A DNA stretch of 64,000 nt from Chitinophaga sp. 180180018-3 (lineage in GTDB: Bacteria > Bacteroidota > Bacteroidia > Chitinophagales > Chitinophagaceae). The stretch lies in assembly GCF_037893185.1 (NCBI RefSeq), contig NZ_CP140772.1, positions 124,001-188,000 of the forward strand, written 5' to 3'. This document shows positions 44,529 to 52,944 of the stretch, one piece after another. Within the stretch, counting starts at the first letter, position 1. Each line of letters begins with the position of its first letter. A program made the translations under genes and the position numbers. Below the pieces are notes generated by a model that worked only from the letters and a program-made list of their open reading frames with translations, did no database searches and was not told the DNA's origin.

Positions 44529-44668
44529 AAAATGTATAGTTAAAGGGTGAACATGCGTAATGGGTTACGTTGCAATGCCTGTCTGATGAAGTAATGCCAT
44601 GCGATCAAGGGTCAACAAGATGGAATCAGTTCATTGGGTATAACAACAATATTCACGAATATACGAAA

Positions 44669-44694
44669 AAGCTGTTAGTTGTAACTAACAGCTT
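44669..44694 (-). terminator. Terminator of the CoA-binding/epimerase operon
   Basis: AAGCTGTTAGTT (44669-44680) and AACTAACAGCTT (44683-44694) are perfect 12-base arms, with TTTCG following on the reverse strand. Located 38 bases after the CoA-binding gene. Confidence 0.8.
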
Positions 44695-44732
44695 AATATT
44701 AAAAATCAATTAACGTTTTATAAGTATATAGC

Positions 44733-45110
44733 CTAAAACTGGCCAGTACTGAGTAAAACGAGCGTGCAGGCTTCTACAGGCTGAATATTGTGCTCCCTGG
44801 CAATTTCTTCCAGTTCCGGATTTTCTGCACCGGGATTGAAAATAATACGTCGCGGTTGCAACTGCAGTATATAATCGTAATACTCCCTTTGAACAATCGG
44901 ATTGAGATACATCGTTACCGTATCCACTTTTTCCAAAGGAGGATGTTCAGTAATAACAGGTATGTCGCCGATAGCTGCAGCGCGATTACCAATGGCTACT
45001 ACCGGATGTCCCTTGGCAGTAAGCCTGTTCACCGCCATGTTACTGTATCTTTCAGGGTTGGGAGAAGCTCCCAGCACCACAGTGAATTTCTTTTCATTGC
45101 TAGTTTCCAT
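44733..45110 (-). CDS. CoA-binding domain protein (YccU-like)
   Basis: A 125-residue Rossmann-fold protein. VVLGASPNPERYSNMAVNRL, then GHPVVAIG, VDTVTMYLNP and RRIIFNPGAENPEL are the features of the stand-alone CoA-binding family (YccU/YnfA-like). CoA binding is known for the fold; the cellular role is unknown. The start lies 4 bases after the stop of the epimerase gene, so the two are co-transcribed. Confidence 0.88.
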   Translation of the reverse strand: METSNEKKFTVVLGASPNPERYSNMAVNRLTAKGHPVVAIGNRAAAIGDIPVITEHPPLEKVDTVTMYLNPIVQREYYDYILQLQPRRIIFNPGAENPELEEIAREHNIQPVEACTLVLLSTGQF

Positions 45111-45114
45111 ATCG

Positions 45115-46071
45115 CTAATTTACAAAATCTGTATGACCAGACCGCAGTTGTAAATGAGCTACAATATCGCTGAGGGCCTCCTGAATAGCCGGAAACCGGA
45201 ATGCAAAGCCCGCCCGCAACGCTTTCTCCGGAAGCACCCATCTGCTTTTCAGTACCAGTTCTGTTTCGGTGCCAATCAATGCAGCGCCCATTTTCAGCAA
45301 CGGTGTTGGTGCCGGTAGCCCGAATGGCGCGCCCACGGCCTGTCTGACTGCCTGCATGAAAACCTTGTTCGGTACCGGGCCTGGCGCGGCGCAATTAAAA
45401 ACTCTGGAGGGCTGTTCATTATCATATAACCATTCCACCATCCTGCACACATCCGTTATATGCACCCAGGAGCACATTTGCCGGCCATGCCCCTGATAGC
45501 CTCCCAGTCCACATTTAGCAAGCCGGAGGTATGGATGCATGGCGCCACCCGGCTGCCATCCGAGCGCAATGGCAATACGCAGTACTATTTTGCGGGTATG
45601 CGGCAAATCATAGGCATCAAATGCTGCTTCCCATTGTTTGCACACCTGTGTGGAGAAATCATCCACCATTTCTCCATTATATTCGTTCATGGCCCTGTCT
45701 TCCGCATGACGGTAAATGGTGGCGCTTCCCGCATTGATCCATAATGCCGGTGGGTATTTCAGTTGCTGAATAGCAGCGCCCAGCGCTCTGGTAGCATTAA
45801 CCCTGCTATCCATAATCAGCGCTTTATTGGCAGCCGTATACCGGCAGTTTACACTCCTCCCGGCAAGATTGATCAGCATGTCGGCTTTTTCCAGGCAGCT
45901 GGCCCAGCTTCCGGGATGTACGGCATCCCATTGTACATGGCGTATCCGGTTTGTATCCGGAAGCAATTGCCGGGTGAGTATGGTGATGTGATTATGCCGA
46001 CTGAAGTAGCTGGCCAGACTGCTGCCCAGAAATCCGGTTCCCGCAGCAATCACAATATGTTTGTTTTTCAT
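45115..46071 (-). CDS. TIGR01777-type SDR epimerase (YfcH-like)
   Basis: A 318-residue extended short-chain dehydrogenase. The NAD(P) loop is GTGFLGSSLASYF near residue 12; NLAGRSVNCRYTAANKALI and the RIAIALGWQPGGAMHPYLRLAKCGLGG region follow, and a DUF1731 C-terminal domain (ETELVLKSRWVLPEKALRAGF) closes it. This architecture is TIGR01777/YfcH, probably an NAD(P)-dependent sugar or nucleotide-sugar enzyme of unknown substrate. First gene of a two-gene unit with the CoA-binding protein. Confidence 0.9.
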   Translation of the reverse strand: MKNKHIVIAAGTGFLGSSLASYFSRHNHITILTRQLLPDTNRIRHVQWDAVHPGSWASCLEKADMLINLAGRSVNCRYTAANKALIMDSRVNATRALGAAIQQLKYPPALWINAGSATIYRHAEDRAMNEYNGEMVDDFSTQVCKQWEAAFDAYDLPHTRKIVLRIAIALGWQPGGAMHPYLRLAKCGLGGYQGHGRQMCSWVHITDVCRMVEWLYDNEQPSRVFNCAAPGPVPNKVFMQAVRQAVGAPFGLPAPTPLLKMGAALIGTETELVLKSRWVLPEKALRAGFAFRFPAIQEALSDIVAHLQLRSGHTDFVN

Positions 46072-46128
46072 TTTTGTTTTTTATATTCAGAATTTTCAGA
46101 AAAAAATGAAAATTTGATGCAAAAAAAA

Positions 46129-46635
46129 TTACTTAATGAGTTTGAGCAAACTGCTATAGAACCAGCTTTCTTCTGATTTTATGAATGCACTGATGGTTTT
46201 ATCAGTCTGCTGGGCAAACTTGGTAATATTGGAGATGGAATCTTTGAAGGCTTTCATCTCTTTGTCTTTCGGATTGCCTTCCGCCTGTTGCAGTTGCAGC
46301 AGTACTTTCATGATCGGATCCAGCTCGCGTTTTTTCCTTTCACGGGCAATATAGGTGGCTACTTTCCAGATATCTTTTTCTGCTACGAAAAACTCCTTTC
46401 TTTCGCCAGGAATAAGGATACGTTCCACCAGTCCCCAGTTGATCAGTTCCCGGACGTTCATATTGGTGTTACCGCGGGAAATGTTCAATTCTTCCATGAT
46501 ATCGTCTGCGCTCAGAGGATCAGGCATCACCAGCAACAGCGCGTGAATCTGGGCCATCGTACGGTTAATGCCCCATTGGGCGCCAAGTGAGCCCCATGTT
46601 TGAATAAACTGTGCTTTTGCTTCCACTAAATTCAT
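46129..46635 (-). CDS. GbsR/MarR family transcriptional regulator
   Basis: A 168-residue winged-helix protein. WGINRTMAQIHALLLVMPDPLS, DDIMEELNISRGNTNMNVREL and WGLVERILIPGERKEFFVAEKDIW match GbsR-type MarR regulators. The C-terminal third is helical, probably for dimerisation. GbsR proteins control osmoprotectant genes in Bacillus, but the target here is unknown. The gene lies alone 57 bases upstream of the epimerase gene. Confidence 0.88.
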   Translation of the reverse strand: MNLVEAKAQFIQTWGSLGAQWGINRTMAQIHALLLVMPDPLSADDIMEELNISRGNTNMNVRELINWGLVERILIPGERKEFFVAEKDIWKVATYIARERKKRELDPIMKVLLQLQQAEGNPKDKEMKAFKDSISNITKFAQQTDKTISAFIKSEESWFYSSLLKLIK

Positions 46636-46765
46636 GTAGGTCTAATTTATTATAGCGTTGACAAGATACTGCATCAAATGTATGCCAAGTTTTTGAACTT
46701 TCAAAAGTTAATGAAACATTTTACGGCAGAATGACGTAGCGGGCGAGGGATACGGCAGGGTTTTA

Positions 46766-46798
46766 CATAAAAAAAGGCGGAGTACTCACTCCGCCTTT
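46766..46798 (-). terminator. Terminator of the pyruvate dehydrogenase E2 gene
   Basis: AAAGGCGGAGT (46773-46783) and ACTCCGCCTTT (46788-46798) form an 11-bp stem with loop ACTC and a T-run on the reverse strand, 21 bases after the stop. Confidence 0.9.
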
Positions 46799-46819
46799 CA
46801 TATAGCTATTATAATTCTT

Positions 46820-48442
46820 TTATACCAGCATTGTTACCGGATTTTCCAGGAAGCCTTTCAGCGTAGCCAGGAAACGTGCGCCTACCGCACCATCGATAGC
46901 TCTGTGATCACAGCTCAGGGTCAGCTTCATGATATTAACGACCTTCATCTGGCCTTTTTCAATCACAGCAGTTTCTTTAATACCACCTACAGCGAGGATA
47001 GCAGAATCCGGTGGATTGATAATGGCAGTGAATTCGTCGATACCCAGCATACCCAGGTTGGAAATGCTGAAAGTGTTACCACTGAATTCGGGTGGCTGCA
47101 GTTTTTTGTTCTTGGCTTTATCGTACAGGCCTTTAGCTTCTGTAGCAATCTGGCTCAATGTTTTCTGGTCCGCGAAACGGATAACAGGTACAATCAGGCC
47201 ATCTTCGATCGCTACCGCAGAACCGATGTGAATATGCTGGTTCTCACGGATGAAATCGCCCATCCAGCTGCTGTTCACCGCCGGATGCTGGCGAAGAGCC
47301 ATCGCTGCGGCTTTGATCACCATGTCGTTGAAGGAGATCTTAACCGGAGAAATTTCATTAATGACTTTGCGCGCCTCCATGGCCTTATCCATGGCTACAT
47401 CTATTTTCAGATAGAAGTGAGGTGCAGAGAATTTGCTTTCGCTGAGGCGTCGTGCAATAGTCTGACGCATTTTGCTCAACGGAATATCTGTAAAGCCTTC
47501 CTGACCGGCAGGTACAAACGCAGCAACTGCAGGAGCAGCACTGGATGCAGCAGGAGCTGCTACTTTAGCCGCAGGAACGAAGGTGTCTATATCTTTCTTA
47601 ACAATGCGGCCATTGTCGCCGGAACCAGGAACCTGGCTCAGATCGATGCCTTTCTCCTCAGCCAGCTTTTTAGCCAGCGGAGAGGCTTTGATACGGCCAT
47701 CGGTATTACCGGATGCTACCGGGGCAGCAGCTGCAGTGGTAGCAGGTGCGGCAGCCTGAGCAGGTGCGGCAGTTGCCGATGCAGCAGGAGCGCCATTTTC
47801 GGCAGCCAGTATAGCGTCTACATTGGTGCCTTGCTTGCCTACGATGGCGATGATGCCATTCACTTTAGCAGCATCTCCTTCTTTTACACCGATATATAAT
47901 AAAGTACCGTCGGCATAACCGATTACTTCCATGGTTGCCTTATCAGTTTCCACTTCCGCCAGTACATCATCACTTTTTACTGTGTCGCCTAGCTTCTTGT
48001 TCCAGGCAACTATTTTACCTTCTGTCATGGTGTCGCTCAGGAGCGGCATACGGATAACAGTAGCATTTTTCAGCGCTTCTTTGAGGGCAGCGTCATCAGC
48101 CGGTGCAGCAACAGCAGGAGCTGCCTGTGGTGCTGGTGCCGGAGCAGCAGCCGCCGGAGCAGGAGCATCTTTTTTACCTTCAAGCAGAGAAGCGTAATCT
48201 TCTCCCGGTTTACCTACAATGGCAATAATCTCATTAACCTTAGCTGCTTTTCCTTTTTCAACACCTATATAGAGGAGGGTTCCTTCAACGTACCCCATCA
48301 CTTCCATTGTTGCTTTATCCGTTTCCACTTCAGCTATAACGTCGTCTGCCTTAACTGTATCGCCCACCTTTTTATGCCATTCCGCAATCACCCCTTCCGT
48401 CATCGTATCGCTTAAAAGGGGCATTCTGATAACTTCTGCCAT
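46820..48442 (-). CDS. pdhC/aceF: Pyruvate dehydrogenase E2 (dihydrolipoyllysine acetyltransferase)
   Basis: A 540-residue E2 with two lipoyl domains (lipoylated Lys43 and Lys168, each in VETDKATMEV), Pro/Ala linkers, a peripheral subunit-binding domain (RIKASPLAKKLAEEKGIDL then GDNGRIVKKDID), and a catalytic domain from about 310 ending in SCDHRAIDGAVGARFL with the HxxxDG His and Asp. It transfers acetyl groups to CoA in the pyruvate dehydrogenase complex. The two lipoyl domains are near-copies (MPLLSDTMTEG repeated), pointing to internal duplication. E1 and E3 genes are not adjacent. Confidence 0.95.
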   Translation of the reverse strand: MAEVIRMPLLSDTMTEGVIAEWHKKVGDTVKADDVIAEVETDKATMEVMGYVEGTLLYIGVEKGKAAKVNEIIAIVGKPGEDYASLLEGKKDAPAPAAAAPAPAPQAAPAVAAPADDAALKEALKNATVIRMPLLSDTMTEGKIVAWNKKLGDTVKSDDVLAEVETDKATMEVIGYADGTLLYIGVKEGDAAKVNGIIAIVGKQGTNVDAILAAENGAPAASATAAPAQAAAPATTAAAAPVASGNTDGRIKASPLAKKLAEEKGIDLSQVPGSGDNGRIVKKDIDTFVPAAKVAAPAASSAAPAVAAFVPAGQEGFTDIPLSKMRQTIARRLSESKFSAPHFYLKIDVAMDKAMEARKVINEISPVKISFNDMVIKAAAMALRQHPAVNSSWMGDFIRENQHIHIGSAVAIEDGLIVPVIRFADQKTLSQIATEAKGLYDKAKNKKLQPPEFSGNTFSISNLGMLGIDEFTAIINPPDSAILAVGGIKETAVIEKGQMKVVNIMKLTLSCDHRAIDGAVGARFLATLKGFLENPVTMLV

Positions 48443-48561
48443 AGTGTTTTATTCAAAATTTTGCTCAAACCTACAAGTTTTTGCGCAAAAACGCAAAGAA
48501 GGAATTGTAAACCGTTTAAAAATATCTATACCTCGTTAATATTTAATCAGCGCCACCACCA

Positions 48562-50541
48562 TTAGAAATCCAGCTCCATATTAAGTCTGTCTTTCAGCTC
48601 TTTTACCAGCGGATATTTCTCAGCCATTTGCTGGAATTGTTCCCGGCTGGAAAGAGGAGCCGGACCAATATCCTGTGTCTGCTGCGATTCATCCAGCTGC
48701 AGGGTCAGCACGATGGTGGGATTGTTAAATTTTTTCTTCAGGAAGTCAGCTATTACCAGCTTTTCTTCCTCCATAAACCGGAACTGTACGATATTCCGGC
48801 TTACGATGCCTATTTCCGCCGCTCCCAGCAATTTTAGCTGTGCCAGCTGCAGATTACTTACTACAGTCATTTTATTGGCCTGCCGGTACAGATCTATAAA
48901 TTCATCCCAGTACACATGGAGTGCGCCCAGGGTAAGAGGGATGGTCTGTAGCTGTGTGGTGTTCGTTTGTTTGGCAGCCATGGCTTCTTTCATCGCTGCA
49001 AGGCCTGTCAGTTTGCCTGCTGCAGCTGCCTGCTGATTGCCGGCGGGAGGCGGAGCGGGCCTGGTGGCAGCAGCCCCGGATGCCGTTTGTGCCGGCGGAG
49101 TGTTTACGGGAGCTGTTTGCGGTATGTTTGCGGCCGGAGCACTGGTAACGGGTGCCTGAGGTGCCCGGTTATCAGATGCAGGGGGAGCTGTAACTGCCGT
49201 TGCTGCCGGGTTGCCGGCAGTTGTCCCATTCGCCACAGCTGGCGCGGGTTGCTGAGCCGTAGGCTGACTGGGCGGTGTTTCCACCGTCAGCCGGGCGACT
49301 GGTATGCTTTCCGTAGTGGCGGGCTTTTCTGCGATGGTACGGGCGGTAACAGGTTGGGCCGCCCGCAGCTTCTGAGGAGGAGCTCCGTCAGCTACCAGTT
49401 TTTTTTTTGCTATTTCTCCATTACCATCGTCGCTCACCAGGGTCACGGCCTGTTGCAGATAACAGAGCTTGATCAGCGCCATTTCTACGTGCAGCCGCTT
49501 ATTGCGGGCCATACGGTAATTGATCTCGGTATCGTTCAGCAGGTGCAGTGCGGTAATCAGCCACGCCGGACTGATCTGCCCGGAAAGCTGCTTGTACCGG
49601 TCTTTCAGATTTCCCGATACTTCTACCAGGTGCAGGGCTTTATCTTCTTTACATAACAACAGGTTACGTAAAAACTCAGCCCACCCGTTCAGGAAATTAT
49701 CTCCTTCAAATCCTTTCTGTAAAATTTCATCAAATAAAAGCAGGGCATTGGCTATATCCTCCTGTAATACTGCTCCCATTACCCGGAAGAAGTAATCGTA
49801 ATCGAGTATGTTCAAATGCTCCAGGGTATTCTGATAGGTAAGATGGCCGCCGGTGAAGCTGACTATCTTATCCAATGTGCTCAGCGAGTCGCGCATACAG
49901 CCGTCTGTTTTCTGCGCCACCAGGTGAAGCGCATCAGGTTCGGCCTGTATGTGTTCTTTCGTGCAGATCTCCTGCAGGTGATCTACCGTGTCCTGAATAG
50001 TGATCCGTTTGAAATCGAAAATCTGGCATCGGCTCAGAATAGTCGGTAATATCTTGTGCTTTTCTGTGGTAGCCAGAATGAAGATAGCGTAAGATGGAGG
50101 CTCTTCCAGTGTTTTCAAAAATGCGTTGAAGGCAGAAGAACTCAACATGTGTACCTCATCTATGATATAGATCTTGTACTTTCCGGCCTGCGGGGCAAAC
50201 CTGACCTGCTCCACCAGCGTACGGATATCATCTACTGAGTTGTTGGATGCGGCATCCAGCTCGTGGATATTGAAGGAACTTCCTTCATTAAACGATTTAC
50301 AGGAATGACACTCGTTACATGCCTCCCCATCCGGCTGCAGATTTTCACAGTTAATGGTTTTGGCCAGGATACGGGCACACGTGGTTTTCCCTACTCCGCG
50401 CGGACCGCAAAATAAAAAGGCGTGTGCCAGCTGGTTATTGCGGATGGCATTTTTTAAAGTGGTGGTAATATGTGCCTGTCCTACTACTGTTGAAAAGTTC
50501 TGTGGACGGTATTTACGGGCTGAAACGATAAAATTCTCCAT
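48562..50541 (-). CDS. dnaX: DNA polymerase III subunit gamma/tau
   Basis: A 659-residue clamp loader ATPase. Walker A is GPRGVGKTT (from 46), a four-Cys zinc module follows (CENLQPDGEACNECHSC), Walker B is YIIDEVHML, sensor 1 lies in FILATTEKHKI, and domain III extends to about 365. The next 200 residues are a Pro/Ala/Thr-rich linker, then a C-terminal tau-type domain. At codons 378-381 the coding strand has GCA followed by a run giving A10 in total; a slip in either direction reaches a stop within four codons, which would make a gamma-like product of 382-384 residues. Monocistronic. Confidence 0.96.
   Translation of the reverse strand: MENFIVSARKYRPQNFSTVVGQAHITTTLKNAIRNNQLAHAFLFCGPRGVGKTTCARILAKTINCENLQPDGEACNECHSCKSFNEGSSFNIHELDAASNNSVDDIRTLVEQVRFAPQAGKYKIYIIDEVHMLSSSAFNAFLKTLEEPPSYAIFILATTEKHKILPTILSRCQIFDFKRITIQDTVDHLQEICTKEHIQAEPDALHLVAQKTDGCMRDSLSTLDKIVSFTGGHLTYQNTLEHLNILDYDYFFRVMGAVLQEDIANALLLFDEILQKGFEGDNFLNGWAEFLRNLLLCKEDKALHLVEVSGNLKDRYKQLSGQISPAWLITALHLLNDTEINYRMARNKRLHVEMALIKLCYLQQAVTLVSDDGNGEIAKKKLVADGAPPQKLRAAQPVTARTIAEKPATTESIPVARLTVETPPSQPTAQQPAPAVANGTTAGNPAATAVTAPPASDNRAPQAPVTSAPAANIPQTAPVNTPPAQTASGAAATRPAPPPAGNQQAAAAGKLTGLAAMKEAMAAKQTNTTQLQTIPLTLGALHVYWDEFIDLYRQANKMTVVSNLQLAQLKLLGAAEIGIVSRNIVQFRFMEEEKLVIADFLKKKFNNPTIVLTLQLDESQQTQDIGPAPLSSREQFQQMAEKYPLVKELKDRLNMELDF
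49399..49408 (-). promoter_or_regulatory. A10 slippage run inside dnaX
   Basis: Ten consecutive As on the dnaX coding strand encode the end of Ala378 and three Lys. After a -1 event (or A insertion) the frame reads Thr-Gly-Ser-stop (TGA); after a +1 event (or A deletion) it reads Asn-Trp-stop (TAG). It lies just after domain III, where gamma ends in other bacteria. Programmed slippage is inference. Confidence 0.6.
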
Positions 50542-50617
50542 ATAACTGCTACGCTTTCGGGAGCGTCGAAAATACGCACAAATTCAGTAAGAGAAAAATG
50601 CACGGCTTTAAGAACGC

Positions 50618-52753
50618 TTATCCCGGATTGTTATTCGCTGGCTCCAAAGTTAATACAAATTCCAGGTACGACTTTTTTAACAAGATGACACTGTTATTAA
50701 AATGTTCCATGATGGCCGAACAGATCTCATGTAACTCCTGTATGGCCGGATAATCAGGCACCATATCCATTCCGTGCAGGAAGGTATTGTTCTGTTCTCT
50801 GAACCAGGCGAGCTTCACGGCCATTTCCGGCGGAAAATCTTTCAGCAGGCCGGCAGCGGACAGCTTTTCCACCATTTCCTGGAATTTCCGGGTTTCTGTC
50901 GACAGTTCCCCGAAGAGTACCGGCACGGAAGGAGAGTCCTGCTCTCCATTGTTAAATACCTGGCTAATGCAATGTATGATACGGAATACCTGCTCATTCA
51001 GCTGCAGCCCCATTTCCTGGTAACGGAGCACTTCTGCATATTTTTCTTTCACCAGTGCGGCAGTATCCTGATTTAGCTGTGCAGCTTTGGTATAATGATA
51101 ACGGAATGCATCCTGGTCATGTTCTTCAAGCCATGTCATTTCTGAAGTTACTTTTTCTGACAGCATCCTGGCCAGCTGCCGGGCCCTGGGCATACTGTAT
51201 TTTTGCCCGTCGAATTCAAAATAATTTGTCTGAAACTGACCACTACTGATAGCCTGTAAGGTTTCCGCATCCTGCCGGTCCCGGAAGAATGAACGCATCC
51301 GCCACACTACATCCGGATGATAGAGCGTTTGAAGGTTCCGTTCCTGCATCTCTTCCGGGGGGAGCTGCAATGGTTGCCTGGAGTACAGGTCACTGAATGG
51401 CCGGTTGTCGTAGTAATCATTGAACATCCTGGGATATTCATATTGCTGATGCCGCCGGGCCAGCTCTGAGATATACGCTGCCGGCGCTATGGCTGCAAAC
51501 TGAATTGCCTGTGGCTGCGGGGTCAGACGATATACCCGCGCCGTCATCTGTTCCTGCAATTTCTCCGGGATATTGAACAGGCGCCAGGCGCTGTCGGTAT
51601 TAATACGGCAGCTGATATCTGCCTGTATATAATGCGCTTCCCTGGCTTCCCTCGACAGATGGGAGGTCCACTGCTCACGCAGTTGTACGCGGCTTTTCAG
51701 GAAGTTGTGGAAATAATTGTCTGTGATAACCGGCAGGCCGGCGGCATCAGGTTCCAGGTGGTATTGTGCTGCATAATATTGAACCAGCGCGCGTTGTACC
51801 GTGAAAATATTGGAGAACCGGAGTGTCTGGTCTGACAGTTCAGATAATTTATGAAAACAATGATCCAGGCAGTATCCTGCCATCTCCACCCTACGCAGGC
51901 TGCTGGTGGCGATCGCGGAACTGCTGAGGCCAACTGCAATGGTATCTGCATAAAACTCCATCTCACGGCTCAATTCCAGGTACTGCCGGTTGATCATCGC
52001 ATAGATCTTCCTCAGTACATATTGCATCATATTAAGTATCCTCGTGGTGATACGCGCAAAGAACCCGAACAGGCCACCGCCATACCGCCACCGGTGCTCT
52101 GCTTCCTGCCACCGGTCGTTCTCATACAGCATGTTGTACAATATCTTGTTCACCGAATAGATGTAACTGCCCAGTTTCATACTCCGCTGCGAAAAATGCG
52201 CAAACTCAAAAGCCAGCAGCATCTTGAATTCGCTGATATTAACGCTGTTGATCAGCCCCAAACCAATTTCCAGGTTTCTGTGCCCCGGCCGGAATAAACT
52301 CCGCAACCCGGATTGGTAAAACACGTTGGCGTTCATATCCGGAACAATGAATATCTTCTCCGGGAAACGAATACGCATGTCTTTCACCAGCCTGGCTACA
52401 AAGTCGAATACGCCGGGCTGATTATCCGCGAATATCTCAATGCGGTAGGGATTGGCCTGCTGATGCCTGTTAAAAAGAAATTTTGCGAGAAAAAATAATA
52501 CCATCACCCCGGGCAAAGTAAGGCAAAGCCCCAGTACGCCCGTAGTCCAGGCAGGATTGGTATGAAATAACCATATACCCCCTGAAATCAATACAACAGC
52601 CAGGGCAAGGGCTGCAAGCAGTAAAACCACGTAAAGAATGAAGAACAACACAACATAACCGAGCGCTTTCACTATTTGTTGCCTAAACAATAACGTGGGT
52701 GCTGCGAATGCCAGATCCGCATTTTCAGGGCATTCAGGATACAAGCTGGTCAT
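50618..52753 (-). CDS. M48-like membrane peptidase homologue lacking zinc ligands
   Basis: A 711-residue protein with two TM helices (about 32-62 and 70-94) and an M48-type peptidase domain. The zinc motif, normally HEFGHFSQ in this subgroup, reads FEFAHFSQ (residues 182-189), so the first ligand is Phe. The later block is REMEFYAD (263-270) where relatives have EMEFHAD. The Glu of the first motif and one His remain, but the metal site should be broken. The rest of the fold and length are kept, so a non-catalytic binding or scaffold role is likely. C-terminal 300 residues are a helical extension of unknown role. Confidence 0.82.
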   Translation of the reverse strand: MTSLYPECPENADLAFAAPTLLFRQQIVKALGYVVLFFILYVVLLLAALALAVVLISGGIWLFHTNPAWTTGVLGLCLTLPGVMVLFFLAKFLFNRHQQANPYRIEIFADNQPGVFDFVARLVKDMRIRFPEKIFIVPDMNANVFYQSGLRSLFRPGHRNLEIGLGLINSVNISEFKMLLAFEFAHFSQRSMKLGSYIYSVNKILYNMLYENDRWQEAEHRWRYGGGLFGFFARITTRILNMMQYVLRKIYAMINRQYLELSREMEFYADTIAVGLSSSAIATSSLRRVEMAGYCLDHCFHKLSELSDQTLRFSNIFTVQRALVQYYAAQYHLEPDAAGLPVITDNYFHNFLKSRVQLREQWTSHLSREAREAHYIQADISCRINTDSAWRLFNIPEKLQEQMTARVYRLTPQPQAIQFAAIAPAAYISELARRHQQYEYPRMFNDYYDNRPFSDLYSRQPLQLPPEEMQERNLQTLYHPDVVWRMRSFFRDRQDAETLQAISSGQFQTNYFEFDGQKYSMPRARQLARMLSEKVTSEMTWLEEHDQDAFRYHYTKAAQLNQDTAALVKEKYAEVLRYQEMGLQLNEQVFRIIHCISQVFNNGEQDSPSVPVLFGELSTETRKFQEMVEKLSAAGLLKDFPPEMAVKLAWFREQNNTFLHGMDMVPDYPAIQELHEICSAIMEHFNNSVILLKKSYLEFVLTLEPANNNPG

Positions 52754-52837
52754 AATAATCTCTGGTTAGATACAATCAATCCAAACAAAGGAGTTTAAAT
52801 GTAGCCAATATTCAGCAACTAATAAGCTGACTTTGTG

Positions 52838-52859
52838 TTACCATATGAATATATGGTAA
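52838..52859. promoter_or_regulatory. Perfect inverted repeat upstream of the M48-like gene
   Basis: TTACCATAT (52838-52846) and ATATGGTAA (52851-52859) flank GAAT, about 85 bases before the M48-like start. It has the look of an operator; no T-run follows, so a terminator is unlikely. Confidence 0.4.
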
Positions 52860-52900
52860 ATGGGAATAGCAGCTGCTATGGGGTGTTTTCCGGACGGAAT

Positions 52901-52930
52901 AAGAAAAGCGGGCATTTGCCTGCTTTTCTT
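52901..52930 (-). terminator. Terminator of the GNAT-like gene
   Basis: AAGAAAAGCGGGCA (52901-52914) pairs with TGCCTGCTTTTCTT (52917-52930) with one G-T pair. It lies 14 bases after the stop at 52945. Confidence 0.8.
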
Positions 52931-52944
52931 ATAATTATCTTGTA

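Noticed and set aside
46904..47899. 331-codon plus-strand frame
   Set aside because: Antisense to the pyruvate dehydrogenase E2 gene and rich in Cys/Ser/Arg, as expected for the complement of Ala/Pro linkers.
47900..48400. Repeated sequence within the E2 gene, considered as a possible assembly duplication
   Set aside because: Two near-identical lipoyl domains are normal in E2 proteins and the copies differ at many positions.
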